A DNA stretch of 64,000 nt, from NCBI RefSeq assembly GCF_027533645.1, contig NZ_JAQAGY010000005.1, positions 298,423 to 362,422 on the forward strand. Direction: 5' to 3'. The stretch is from Paenibacillus caseinilyticus. Its GTDB lineage: Bacteria > Bacillota > Bacilli > Paenibacillales > NBRC-103111. The notes below the pieces were generated by a model. That model was not told where the DNA came from, searched no databases, and worked only from the letters and a program-made list of their open reading frames with translations. This document shows, piece by piece, positions 42,623 through 51,953 of this stretch. Positions within the stretch are counted from its first letter, which is position 1. Each line of letters opens with the position of its first letter. Made by a program: the position numbers and the translations under genes.

Positions 42623-44269
42623 ATGGAGACGACACGACCATTCCGACCACCCGAAGGGCATGATGACTACATGGATAAGGAAGCTCAATACGCCCGAAGA
42701 TTGTCACCGTTTTTTCTGCGAGCCGTTGTGACGTTTATTGCGGCATACACGCCGCTATACTATGGATTGCTGCTGGCCGTGCCGGCCGGCTGGAAGGGGA
42801 CGGTCTCGGATATTGTCTCCCCGCTCGGTATGGCCGCAGCGCTGTGGATCCTTTGGAAGGGGCTGCGTTCCAAGGAGAAGGGAGAGCGGCGGCGCTGGAC
42901 CTTCTTCTTCATTGGAAGCTGCTTCTACTTCGCAGCCGAGACGATCTGGCGGGGCAGCGACCTCTTGGCTTGGCAGGGCCATAATCCGATGCTGTCGCTC
43001 GGCGATGCGTTCTATCTGGCTGTGCCGATCTTCTATTTTATCGCTATTGTCTATTCTCAGAATCATACGAATAAGGCGGCTACGCTTCGTGTGCTCTTCG
43101 ATTTGGTGATCATCATGACGGTGGCGAGCACCCTGGAATGGCATTTTCTGCTTTCTCCCCATTTGACGTATTCCCCGGACGGCGAGCTCGGGGCCAAGGT
43201 GATCTCCCTCCTGTATCCGGTCCTGTCTGCAGGAGGATGGACCGGGAGTCTGCTGTTCTACCTCCGCTACCGCGAGCGCGGCCGCAGGGAGTTCGGCGAA
43301 CTGTGCAGCATCGCGGCCGTCGGGCTGTGGTCGCTTGCTAACCATTTGTATTTTATCCGGAATATTGCAGGCACTTATGCCTCCGGAGACTTGATCGATC
43401 CGATCTGGATGCTGGCGCTGCACTTGATGGCAATGGCCTCGGTGCTTCCGGCCGCTGCCCCCGCAGGTGTCCCGCCGCCGCAAGGGGGAGTGCGGATCGA
43501 GCACCGCGTACAGACGCTGATGCCGTACCTTGCGGCTTGTGTGCTGATCGGCTGCATGCTCCTCACGGAGATGGTTCGCACGCCGCTGTGGCTTGGGATG
43601 ATTGCGACCACGCTGCTCGTCCTGGCCCGTCAAGTGCTGGCGATTCTGGATTATGAGAAGCTGCTCGGCATCGTGTCCCGTTCGAACCAGGAGCTCGAAC
43701 GGCTGCACCGGGAGAACCTGTACCACAAGGAAGAGCTGGAGCGGACGATCCGGCAGCTCGGCGAGCTCAATGCAATGAAGGAAGCGGAGGCGCGCACGGA
43801 TTTTTTGACGGGACTGAACAACCGCCGGAGCATCAACGAGTGGATGTACCGGCATGCGGCAGCCCAGAGGAAGCTCGCCGTGGTGCTGCTCGACATCGAT
43901 CATTTCAAAAAGATCAACGATACGTACGGCCACGATACCGGAGATATCGTACTCACCGAGGTGAGCCGGATCCTTCGCGATACGGCCGGGCCTTCGGATC
44001 TCGCAGGCCGCTTCGGCGGAGAAGAATTCATCGTACTGCAGCCCGATACCGGGCTGGAGGATGGAGCCGCCTTCGCGGAGCGACTGCGCTCCCGCATTGC
44101 GGGCCACGCGTTCGAAGCGGGAGCGGGCGGGCCGATCCGCGTGACGGTCTCGCTCGGCATCACGGTATGGAACGGAGATCGCGACGACATCCCGTCCATG
44201 CTGAAGCGGGCCGACCGGAGCTTGTATATGGCGAAGCGGAAGGGGCGCAATACGGTGGTGTGCATGTAA
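42623..44269 (+). CDS. Membrane diguanylate cyclase (GGDEF)
   Basis: This protein of about 548 residues has roughly eight membrane segments in the first 360 residues, a short coiled coil (NQELERLHRENLYHKEELERTIRQL), then a GGDEF domain (about 385-548) with DFLTGLNNRR, LLDIDHFKKINDTYGHDTGD and the active-site variant GGEEF in GRFGGEEFIVL. It should make c-di-GMP. The start is uncertain: ATG 42623 has AAGGA upstream; ATGs at 42527 and 42671 are alternatives. A bidirectional terminator follows. Confidence 0.86.
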   Translation: METTRPFRPPEGHDDYMDKEAQYARRLSPFFLRAVVTFIAAYTPLYYGLLLAVPAGWKGTVSDIVSPLGMAAALWILWKGLRSKEKGERRRWTFFFIGSCFYFAAETIWRGSDLLAWQGHNPMLSLGDAFYLAVPIFYFIAIVYSQNHTNKAATLRVLFDLVIIMTVASTLEWHFLLSPHLTYSPDGELGAKVISLLYPVLSAGGWTGSLLFYLRYRERGRREFGELCSIAAVGLWSLANHLYFIRNIAGTYASGDLIDPIWMLALHLMAMASVLPAAAPAGVPPPQGGVRIEHRVQTLMPYLAACVLIGCMLLTEMVRTPLWLGMIATTLLVLARQVLAILDYEKLLGIVSRSNQELERLHRENLYHKEELERTIRQLGELNAMKEAEARTDFLTGLNNRRSINEWMYRHAAAQRKLAVVLLDIDHFKKINDTYGHDTGDIVLTEVSRILRDTAGPSDLAGRFGGEEFIVLQPDTGLEDGAAFAERLRSRIAGHAFEAGAGGPIRVTVSLGITVWNGDRDDIPSMLKRADRSLYMAKRKGRNTVVCM

Positions 44270-44271
44270 AC

Positions 44272-44310
44272 AAAAAAGCGGTCCGGAAGAGACTCCGAGA
44301 CCGCTTTTTT
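44272..44310. terminator. Bidirectional terminator
   Basis: AAAAAAGCGGTC pairs with GACCGCTTTTTT around a 14-nt loop. It ends the cyclase gene (plus) and the binding-protein gene (minus). Confidence 0.92.
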
Positions 44311-44351
44311 GCTATGGCTATGCGACTTCGGCCTGCGGCCGTTGTGCCCTC

Positions 44352-45293
44352 TTATTTCGCGAACAGCTTCTCCGCTTCATCCAGCGCCATCTTGCTGCCG
44401 AGGGCGGAATAGTCAAGCCAAGGCTGCTCGGGGATCAGGTAAACCTGGCCCGCCTTCACGGCCTTCAGCCCCTGCCACAGCGGGTTGGCCTGCAGCTGTT
44501 CGAATACTTTCTTTGCGTCGTCCTCGACATTGACGATCACGAAGATCGCGTCCGGATTGTAGTCCGGCAGCACTTCCTGGGAGACAGTCTCATACGCTTT
44601 GTTGATCTTCTCGACTCCTTGGGCCGGCTTCAGGCCGAGATCCTGGAACAGAAGTGGACCGAGCGGCCGCGCCATGCCCATGACCCGGAGTTCTTTGGCC
44701 GAGACGCGGATCGCCATGGCCGTGCCGCCGGCGAGCTTATTGGCGATGAGCCCCTTGACCTTCTCGGCCTGCTTCGCGTAATCCGCGATGAAGGCATCGG
44801 CTTGCGCTTCCCGGTGCACATTCTTGCCTATCGTCTTGAGGTGGTCGCGCCAGGTTCCCTGGTCGAGCGAGATCACCTCGGTCGGCGCGATGTTCTTATA
44901 GCTCGAGATGTCTTTGCCGGCGAAGGCTTCATCCGCATAGATCGTCTCCGGCTTGAGCGCCAGGAGGGCTTCCATATCAGGCTCGGCGGCTACGCCCAGC
45001 TTCTTCGTATTCTGAAGGCGGTCCGCCACATGGGGCAGGAAGTCCTTGGCCTTCCCTCCGAGTACGGAGCCGACGGGCGTAATCCCAAGGGCGAGCAGGT
45101 TGTTCGTCAAGTGGATCGACAGCGAAGCGATCCGCGGCTCTGCAGCGGCAGGCTGCCCTGCGGCGGCTTGGGGCTGCGGGCTTGTCGCTGCAGGCTGGGC
45201 CGCCGGCGAACCGCAAGCGGACAGGGCGAGCAGGGAGAGGATGCCGAGGATCAGAGCGGGTTTTGTCTTCATTAGGGATAGGGATTTCATCAT
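44352..45293 (-). CDS. Iron-siderophore/heme ABC transporter substrate-binding lipoprotein
   Basis: This 313-residue lipoprotein (lipobox LSAC, Cys27, then Ala/Pro linker) has a FepB/BtuF-type fold, with RIASLSIHLTNNLLALGITPVG near residue 60 and LLALKPETIYADEAF. It is the last gene of a three-gene operon with two FecCD permeases. The start (45293) has GGAGACCT at 10 nt; a second ATG follows directly. Its ligand is not known; siderophore or ferric-citrate-like chelates are plausible. No ATPase is encoded next to it. Confidence 0.88.
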   Translation of the reverse strand: MMKSLSLMKTKPALILGILSLLALSACGSPAAQPAATSPQPQAAAGQPAAAEPRIASLSIHLTNNLLALGITPVGSVLGGKAKDFLPHVADRLQNTKKLGVAAEPDMEALLALKPETIYADEAFAGKDISSYKNIAPTEVISLDQGTWRDHLKTIGKNVHREAQADAFIADYAKQAEKVKGLIANKLAGGTAMAIRVSAKELRVMGMARPLGPLLFQDLGLKPAQGVEKINKAYETVSQEVLPDYNPDAIFVIVNVEDDAKKVFEQLQANPLWQGLKAVKAGQVYLIPEQPWLDYSALGSKMALDEAEKLFAK

Positions 45294-45319
45294 GAGTTGA
45301 GGTCTCCTTCTGGGTGTTA

Positions 45320-46333
45320 TTACTTGGTGCGGACAAGCAGATACAGAAAATAGGGCGCTCCCACGGCCGCCACTACGACCCCTGCAGGGATGGATGCCGG
45401 CAGGAACAGCGACCGGCCTATCGTATCGGCCGTGACGAGAACGACCAGCCCGATGAGACCGGCCAAGGGCAGCAGGTGCTGATGCTGCGGCCCGGCGAGC
45501 CGGCGGGCCAGATGCGGCGCGAGCAGGCCGATGAAGCCGATCCCGCCGGCCATGGCGACGCTGGCGCTGGAGAGCGCAACGGCGGTCAGGAGCAGCAGGA
45601 TGCGCTGCCGGCGGACCGGCAGCCCGATCCCGGCGGCCGCTTCGTCGCCGAGGGAGAAGGCGTTCAGGAACCGGGCCCGGGTCAGGGCATACGGGACGAT
45701 GACGGCCATCCACGGGAGGAGGGCCGCCGCATGCTCCGGGCTGCGCCCCCAGACGCTGCCGGCCAGCCACCGGGAGGCGAACGCGTACGTGTCTTCGTCG
45801 AGCTTCAGCGAGAGGAAGAGCGTCAGGGCGCCGAACCCGGCGGCGACCGCGATGCCGGTGAGGATCAGCCGGACGGGCAGCAGTCCGCGGGTGCGGTCAT
45901 GGGCCAGGAGCACGATGAGCAGGGCGGCCGTGACCGCACCGGCGAAGGTGAAGAGCGGAATGAGCAGCGCGGCCGGCCCCTTCATCGCGGTGAAGAAGGA
46001 GATATAGACCATGAGCCCGAATCCGGCACCGGCATGCAGCCCCAGGATGCCGGGGTCCGCCAGCGCATTGCGCGAGACGCCCTGCAGGATGGCTCCGGAG
46101 AGCCCGAGCCCGATCCCGGCCAGAGCGGTCACGAGGATGCGGGGAAGCCGGTATTCGAACAGGACGAGAGACTCGTCCGGCGTGCCGAAGCCGAAGAGCG
46201 TCCGCAGCACGCTGAGCGGCGGGATGCGCATCGTCCCGGTATTGATGGAGAGGAGCACGGCGCAGGCGCCCAGCGCCGCCAGTATGGCCCCCGTCCTCCA
46301 GGCCCGCTTTCCTTTGGCGGATAACGAGGGCAT
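45320..46333 (-). CDS. FecCD-family iron-siderophore permease (second)
   Basis: This 337-residue FecCD permease has about nine membrane segments and the loop motif GAILQGVSRNALADPGILGLHAG near residue 83, which contacts the ATPase. It starts 1 nt after the stop of the preceding permease gene. Pairs with that permease to form the membrane channel. Confidence 0.93.
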   Translation of the reverse strand: MPSLSAKGKRAWRTGAILAALGACAVLLSINTGTMRIPPLSVLRTLFGFGTPDESLVLFEYRLPRILVTALAGIGLGLSGAILQGVSRNALADPGILGLHAGAGFGLMVYISFFTAMKGPAALLIPLFTFAGAVTAALLIVLLAHDRTRGLLPVRLILTGIAVAAGFGALTLFLSLKLDEDTYAFASRWLAGSVWGRSPEHAAALLPWMAVIVPYALTRARFLNAFSLGDEAAAGIGLPVRRQRILLLLTAVALSSASVAMAGGIGFIGLLAPHLARRLAGPQHQHLLPLAGLIGLVVLVTADTIGRSLFLPASIPAGVVVAAVGAPYFLYLLVRTK

Positions 46334-46334
46334 G

Positions 46335-47381
46335 TCAGAGACCGCTCCTTTCTTGACGGGCGAGGTACAGGAAGAAAGGAACGCCGATCATCGCCACCAT
46401 CACGCCGATCGCCAGTTCCCTCGGCGGATCGGCGGCCCGGGAGGCCAGATCCGCGAGTACCAGGAGGAGGGCGCCGAGCAGGGCGGACAGCGGGAGCACC
46501 CGCTTATAATCCGTGCCCGTCAGCTTACGCGCCATATGCGGGATGACGAGCCCCACGAACCCCACCGGACCGACTGCGGACACCGCTGCGCCGGCGAGGA
46601 GCACCGCTGCCCCGATGGCCAGCACGCGGGTCCGGCGGGTACGGATCCCGAGATTCACGGCGGTTTCTTCCCCGAGGGAGAGGATCGAGATGGAGCGGGA
46701 TAAGGGCAGGATGCAGACCAAGGTCCCGAGAACGACCGGCAGCAGCAGGCGCAGATGGAACCACTTCACGCCCGCGGCTCCTCCCGCGTACCAGAAGGCG
46801 AGATCCTGGCTTAATTCGTAGTAGATGGCGATCCCGGCGGTCAGGGAGCCGAGCAGGGCGGCGACAACCGAGCCTGCCACCGTCAGCCGCAGAGGCGTCA
46901 AGCCGCCCGGGGCCGCGGAGCCCAGCAGGAAGATGAACAAGGTGCTGCACGCGGCCCCGCCGAAGGAGAGCGCAATGAGCGTGCCGTAGGGCAGATTCGG
47001 GAAGAAGGCGAAGCTGAGCGCTACAGCCAGCATCGCGCCCGAGTTGATCCCGAGCAGGCCCGAGTCGGCCAGGGGGTTGCGGGTGACGCCCTGCATGAGC
47101 GCCCCGGCAGCGGCGAAGGCGGCGCCGAGCAGGGCGGCGCCGAGTACGCGCGGCAGGCGCAGCTCGTGGATGATCTGGTGCGCGGGCAGAGCCGGATCAT
47201 AAGCGGCGACGGCTTCCCAGACCGTGCCGAACGTCATGTCCTTGGCGCCGAACGATACGGCGAAGAACATGGCCGCGAGTAAGGCCAGCACCGCGGCGAG
47301 GAAGACGGCGCTGTGCCGTGTCAGGCTTCTTGCGCCCTGGCCGGCGGCAGGAGAAGAGCAGGGTACGGACATGGATTTCAT
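46335..47381 (-). CDS. FecCD-family iron-siderophore permease (first)
   Basis: This 348-residue permease has about nine to ten membrane segments and the family loop GALMQGVTRNPLADSGLLGINSG near residue 90. It is the first gene of the operon controlled by the Fur-box promoter at 47412-47467. Together with the second permease it should translocate ferric siderophore delivered by the lipoprotein, with an ATPase encoded elsewhere, as YusV serves several such systems in Bacillus subtilis. Confidence 0.93.
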   Translation of the reverse strand: MKSMSVPCSSPAAGQGARSLTRHSAVFLAAVLALLAAMFFAVSFGAKDMTFGTVWEAVAAYDPALPAHQIIHELRLPRVLGAALLGAAFAAAGALMQGVTRNPLADSGLLGINSGAMLAVALSFAFFPNLPYGTLIALSFGGAACSTLFIFLLGSAAPGGLTPLRLTVAGSVVAALLGSLTAGIAIYYELSQDLAFWYAGGAAGVKWFHLRLLLPVVLGTLVCILPLSRSISILSLGEETAVNLGIRTRRTRVLAIGAAVLLAGAAVSAVGPVGFVGLVIPHMARKLTGTDYKRVLPLSALLGALLLVLADLASRAADPPRELAIGVMVAMIGVPFFLYLARQERSGL

Positions 47382-47411
47382 GTTCGGCGGATTCCTTTAC
47401 TGTATTTAATC

Positions 47412-47467
47412 GAGAATAATTATCATTATCATTAATGTATTATAGGGGCCGCTCTTCCCAAAAGCAA
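47412..47467 (-). promoter_or_regulatory. Promoter with Fur box (FecCD operon)
   Basis: On the minus strand TTGCTT (47462-47467) and TATAAT (47439-47444) are 17 nt apart. Directly downstream is an extended Fur box with ATGATAATGATAATTATTCTC (21 nt, 47412-47435). This signals iron repression. Confidence 0.85.
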
Positions 47468-47633
47468 TACAGTTCCTCCGGTATTCCTCTATTTCGGGAC
47501 AGAAGATCGAGAAACACTGGAATTAGGTGAATAATACCAGGCCTTAAGACCTATAAATTCTATTGCCAAGCCTACTTCGCTGTGATAGATTTTAGTAGCT
47601 ATGGAAACTTGAGGCGGGGAGAATTAACGTAAG

Positions 47634-50138
47634 ATGAAGACAACAAGAAGATGGGGTACGAAAGTAATCAAGGCGGCGACAGCAGCCGTGCTCCTGGTTA
47701 CTTTGGCAGGGCCGACGGTAGTCTTCGCGGACAGCGCCGCGGCAGGGAACAGCTCGAACGCGGCGGTCATCCAGAAGACCACTTCCTCGGTCGTGGCGAT
47801 CATCGGCAGGCCGGGCGAAGACAAGAAAGTGGAGAGCCGTTATCAGCTCGCGCATGGAACGGGAGTCATTGTGCGCAGCGAGGGGTATATCCTGACTAAC
47901 GCCCATGTCGTGAAAGATATGCACAATATTACCGTCGTCACTTCGGACGGCAAGTCCTATGCAGGGCGGACAACCCACTATGATGAAGAGAGCGATCTGG
48001 CTCTCGTGAAGATCGAAGCTGCGGGCCTGACGCCGGCCACGTTCGCTTCCCCTTCGGACATTCAGGTAGGGGAGCCCGTGATGGCGATCGGGACGCCGCT
48101 CTCCTTCGCCCTGCGCAACTCGGTCACCTCGGGGATCGTGAGCGGGATGGAGCGTTCGGTGCAGTCGTCATACAGCCTGATCCAGACGGATGCGGCGATC
48201 AACCCCGGCAACAGCGGCGGGGCGCTGGTGAATATGAAAGGCCAGGTCATCGGCATCAACACGCTGAAGTTCGTGGAGCAGGGCGTCGACAGCCTCGGGT
48301 TTGCGATCCCGGTCGATACCGTGCAGCATGTGCTCGATCATTTCTTCAAGTACGGCAAGGTCAAGCGTCCTTATCTTGGCCTCGAGCTCAGCGAGAGCTG
48401 GGAAGCCGTCGTGGGAATCCCGTCGGGAAGCGGTCTGGAGGTCACCTACGTGGAGGCCGATTCGCCTGCGGCGAAGGCCGGCGTGAAGAAGGGCGATATC
48501 GTACAGTCCATCGGTCAAACGGGTGTACATACGCTCGTCAGTTACAATGAAGCACTGAAGAAGTATTTGCCGGAAGAGAAGGTGAATATCGTCTTGCTGT
48601 CCGGCGGCCAGTCCAAGACGGTGGAAGTGGTGCTGGGCGAAGTGAAATCGGCCGATGTCAAGCTCGTCCAGGATGCGGCCGGTTCGTATATCGATTCGGA
48701 TCAGGGCAAGACGCGGATCGGCGACAGCCACTACGGCTGGTCGATGAAGTATCCTGCGGGCCTGATCCAGATGAACCAGTTCGGCGGCAAAGGCGCCGTC
48801 ACCTTCCGCGATGCGAAAGAGGAGTATGCCATCAGCATCAACGTCGAAGAAGACCAGAGCAAGGAACTGTCGCCATACGCACTGCTTCGCAAGCTGGACG
48901 GTAAGTCGCAAACGGTGCTTGAGAAGCGGTATGTGGAAGACGGGACCCAGCCTTACGCCAAACTGGTGGGCAAAACCAAAGGGGACTATTATTACCAGGC
49001 GAGAGCCTTCCACAAGGGAGACAAGGTCTACTACCTGACCCTCGTTGTCCAGAATGAGACGAACTACCAGAACAACGCCAAGCGCAGTTTGTACGAAGAT
49101 CTGCTCGATACGTTCACGCTGTCCTTCGATGCCGGGGATAAGACGCTGAAGGACATCTCTTCCTACCAGGACAAGAATACAATTGCGACGGAGTATGGAC
49201 TTTCCTTTGATATTCCTGCAGATTGGGAGGACGGGTACGGCGAAGGACTGAGTTATTATCACGAGGAGTCCGGTGTGGACTTCGCGGTGCGCATCAGCTC
49301 CGCTTCGTCCGGTGACACCGTCAAAGCTTGGGCGGCCCGGGATGAGGAGAGCTTCAAAGCCTCGTATGTGGAAGACTATCGCCAGGTGGAAGCTCCCGTG
49401 GAGACGACGGTGGACGGCGTGCCTGCCCTGGAGCAGAAGTTCGCCTACACGATGGGCGACGAGTGGGAGCATGCCAGGGTCTTGTATATTCTGAAGGACA
49501 AGTACAAGTATGAACTGCAGTTCAATTATGCGGAAGGGAAGGATGGCGCGGAGACCGCCCAGAAGACGATCGACAGCCTGATCGCTTCCGTCCACTTCCC
49601 GAAGAACGGCATGAATGCCTCCATTGGATTCATCCAGGATGAGAACGAGCTGCTGAAGGACAGCGATACGGTTACCGTGACGAATGAGAAATACGGTTAT
49701 TCGATTATCGTGCCGGAAGCTTGGAACAGCTTCGATCCCGAGGATCTCGAGGACTACTATTCCGCTTACAGCAGCCTCATGGCCCGCAGCCGTTCGTTCT
49801 ATTTCAACGGAGGCAGCATTAAGCTGTCTGCCGATGAGAACGGCAGCCTGTCCGATACCGTGGGCGCTATCGAAGCGGAGCATAAGAAGAACCACGAGAT
49901 CGATGCGGATTATGTATATACGCTGACCGATGAACCGCTCCTCGGACTGACGGTGAAGAAGTTCGCCCTGCAGTACGTGAGCAGCGATATCCCGTACACG
50001 CTGAATCAGTATGTGTTCGAGAAGAACGGCATCGTCTACACGATGGAAGTGCGGGTCAATGACGCGGTGAAGACCGATGCGCTGTGGCAGCGGATCGGAC
50101 AGGTGGTCGGATCGGTCACCTTCCAGGATCCGAAGTAA
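47634..50138 (+). CDS. HtrA/DegP-like secreted serine protease with PDZ and three C-terminal repeats
   Basis: This 834-residue protein has a signal peptide (1-32), a trypsin-like S1C domain with catalytic His91 (TNAHVV), Asp121 (ESDLALVK) and Ser194 (NPGNSGGAL), and a PDZ domain at about 245-345. Three copies of a PsbP/DUF1795-like module follow, starting near residues 365 (YGWSMKYPAG), 519 (YGLSFDIPADW) and 685 (YGYSIIVPEAW). HtrA proteins usually end after the PDZ domain. It should act outside the cell in protein quality control. GGGGAG lies 11 nt before the ATG. Confidence 0.88.
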   Translation: MKTTRRWGTKVIKAATAAVLLVTLAGPTVVFADSAAAGNSSNAAVIQKTTSSVVAIIGRPGEDKKVESRYQLAHGTGVIVRSEGYILTNAHVVKDMHNITVVTSDGKSYAGRTTHYDEESDLALVKIEAAGLTPATFASPSDIQVGEPVMAIGTPLSFALRNSVTSGIVSGMERSVQSSYSLIQTDAAINPGNSGGALVNMKGQVIGINTLKFVEQGVDSLGFAIPVDTVQHVLDHFFKYGKVKRPYLGLELSESWEAVVGIPSGSGLEVTYVEADSPAAKAGVKKGDIVQSIGQTGVHTLVSYNEALKKYLPEEKVNIVLLSGGQSKTVEVVLGEVKSADVKLVQDAAGSYIDSDQGKTRIGDSHYGWSMKYPAGLIQMNQFGGKGAVTFRDAKEEYAISINVEEDQSKELSPYALLRKLDGKSQTVLEKRYVEDGTQPYAKLVGKTKGDYYYQARAFHKGDKVYYLTLVVQNETNYQNNAKRSLYEDLLDTFTLSFDAGDKTLKDISSYQDKNTIATEYGLSFDIPADWEDGYGEGLSYYHEESGVDFAVRISSASSGDTVKAWAARDEESFKASYVEDYRQVEAPVETTVDGVPALEQKFAYTMGDEWEHARVLYILKDKYKYELQFNYAEGKDGAETAQKTIDSLIASVHFPKNGMNASIGFIQDENELLKDSDTVTVTNEKYGYSIIVPEAWNSFDPEDLEDYYSAYSSLMARSRSFYFNGGSIKLSADENGSLSDTVGAIEAEHKKNHEIDADYVYTLTDEPLLGLTVKKFALQYVSSDIPYTLNQYVFEKNGIVYTMEVRVNDAVKTDALWQRIGQVVGSVTFQDPK

Positions 50139-50153
50139 CCCAGCATGAATAGG

Positions 50154-50193
50154 AAGGCACCTGCCGGTTGAACCGCCGGCTGGTGCCTTTTTA
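50154..50193 (+). terminator. Terminator of the protease gene
   Basis: AGGCACC pairs with GGTGCCT, with an inner CCGGT/ACCGG-type helix, followed by TTTTT. Confidence 0.88.
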
Positions 50194-50453
50194 CTATGCC
50201 TGCCTTAGTAAGGTTCACCGCACCGGAGAAAAAATATTCCAGAAGGGGGGCATCCACCGCAGCGGCAAGCGGGAACGTGCGGTTCCCTGCCGGCAATTTG
50301 TATGCAGGCAGCGTATCGGCGGGAGAGTAAGGGGCCCCAGGGTAAGGACGCGATGCGGCCCGAAGTAAGCCGGATCCTTCCGCAGGCCGGACCGGTCGGC
50401 GGGACCTGCCTTACCGAGTGCCGCCTGTTCCGCAGACGCAGAAGCGGCCGGCT

Positions 50454-50502
50454 CCACACCCAAAAGCAGTTCCCCGCCTTGGGGAACTGCTTTTGGGTGT
50501 GG
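50454..50502. terminator. Perfect 22-bp hairpin, likely bidirectional terminator
   Basis: A perfect 22-bp inverted repeat (arms at 50454-50475 and 50481-50502) around a 5-nt loop. The AAAA/TTTT within the stem could act as U tract in either direction. Confidence 0.7.
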
Positions 50503-50535
50503 AGGCATGGATGCCGCAGCATCCGTTGCCTGGGT

Positions 50536-51756
50536 TTAGCGGCGGTTGCGGTTCAGCAGCTTGTCGTCGGAGTCGACGAGATCGCCTTTGACCGTTGTGT
50601 CGCCCGTTCTGTCGACTACGGCTTCCTCGCGCTTCACCGTATCCGACACCTGCTGCGTCTCGGTGACTTCCCGTTTGCCGATGGCGACTTCGCCGGTCAC
50701 TACCGGTTTTTTCGTCACCTCGACGCGCTCTTCCGTTACCGGAATGCGGATGACTTCTTCTTCGCCCAGCGGCGTATTGTCCGTGCGGCCATCGGTCACA
50801 TCGCGGCGCTCGATGTACACTTCCTCGCGGCTCACCGGCACATTGATCGTCTTCTGGTCCTCGATGATTTCTTTGCGTACGCTGACCTCACCGGACTGCA
50901 CGCGCTCCTTATCGACCTGCAGACGCTCTTCGCGCAGACGCAGCTCGCGCTCCGTATCGGTCTCGTTCAGCGGGGAGTCCAGATTCGTGCGGTTCAGGTC
51001 AGCTGTCGCCGTACCGTCCAGAGACTGGCCGTATACGCTGACGTTAGCGGCATCCGCACTACCGGTGTAGGGGCGGTCCACTTCGCCGTCCAGACGGTCT
51101 ACGGCATTCGCCGTTTTATCCGCGGCGCCCTTCACGGCATCCTTCGTCTTCTCCCAGCCGCGTTCTACGGCGTCGCCTGCACGGTCCGCCGTACGGCTGA
51201 TCGCATCGCCGGCGCGCTCCAGAGCGCTGTCACTGTCCGAGCGGTACGAATAATCCGAGCCGTACCGGTCCGCGTTCAGCGAGTTGTTGGAACGGAACGT
51301 CCCGAAGGCATTCTCGTCGCGTACCGCATTGGATTCGACGAGCACAAGGATCTTGCCTTCTTGTACGTAGGCGTCATAGTCGCGCGCTTCGTCTTCCGGA
51401 ATGCCGAGGCCGATCAAGCCGCCGACGATCCCGCCTGCGCCTGCCCCTACAGCTGCGCCTGTCAGAGCGGCTGCAATCGGGCCGGCTGCGATAATCGGGC
51501 CTACACCCGGGATCGCGAGCGCTCCAATCCCTGCCAGCAGGCCGGTTACTCCGCCAAGCATCCCGCCGGCTGCGGCACCGGTAGCGACGCCTTCCTCCGC
51601 CTTGGAACCCGTCTCATCCTCGATATGATCGAGACCGCCGCGGTTCTTGCCGACTACCGAGATATCATCGGCACTGTACCCCTGATCTTTCAGCTGGTCA
51701 ATAACGCGAATCGCTTCTTCCTCTGTATTGAATACACCGACAATTTGCTTGCTCAT
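50536..51756 (-). CDS. YsnF/AvaK-type stress protein (DUF2382) with general-stress-17M-like N-terminus
   Basis: This 406-residue protein starts with a heat-shock/GsiB-17M-like domain (MSKQIVGVFNTEEEAIRVIDQLKDQGYSADDISVV), then a Gly/Ala-rich membrane-like stretch, a helical spacer, and a C-terminal YsnF/DUF2382 domain (RLREERLQVDKERVQSGEVSVRKEIIEDQKTINVPVSREEV). The Bacillus relatives are general-stress proteins. GGAGGTT lies 8 nt before the ATG and a sigma-B-like promoter is seen about 77 nt upstream. Function unknown. Confidence 0.85.
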   Translation of the reverse strand: MSKQIVGVFNTEEEAIRVIDQLKDQGYSADDISVVGKNRGGLDHIEDETGSKAEEGVATGAAAGGMLGGVTGLLAGIGALAIPGVGPIIAAGPIAAALTGAAVGAGAGGIVGGLIGLGIPEDEARDYDAYVQEGKILVLVESNAVRDENAFGTFRSNNSLNADRYGSDYSYRSDSDSALERAGDAISRTADRAGDAVERGWEKTKDAVKGAADKTANAVDRLDGEVDRPYTGSADAANVSVYGQSLDGTATADLNRTNLDSPLNETDTERELRLREERLQVDKERVQSGEVSVRKEIIEDQKTINVPVSREEVYIERRDVTDGRTDNTPLGEEEVIRIPVTEERVEVTKKPVVTGEVAIGKREVTETQQVSDTVKREEAVVDRTGDTTVKGDLVDSDDKLLNRNRR

Positions 51757-51832
51757 TTGAATAACCTCCCATACCGTCATTTGGATTGTGGAGCCCTTGT
51801 TCCAGCGGCCCTGTCACGTTTACGCTATGTAT

Positions 51833-51858
51833 TTACCCGGGCTTGTCTGCTCTCAAAC
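51833..51858 (-). promoter_or_regulatory. Sigma-B-like promoter of the YsnF-like gene
   Basis: On the minus strand GTTTGA (51853-51858) and GGGTAA (51833-51838) are 14 nt apart, close to the sigma-B consensus GTTTAA-N13/15-GGGTAT. A related sporulation sigma factor could also read it. Confidence 0.55.
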
Positions 51859-51953
51859 AAGGATAGAAGGGCAGGCATAACGGGCATATTGACGTAATAT
51901 ACAATAGACAAGATAATGAAAGAAATTCTAGCTCTGGAAAGGGGCCCTGCACT

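Larger units (their letters stand above)
50139..50535. other. Intergenic region between convergent genes
   Basis: It contains two terminators (50154-50193 and 50454-50502) and about 250 nt between them in which no gene is supported. Confidence 0.6.
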
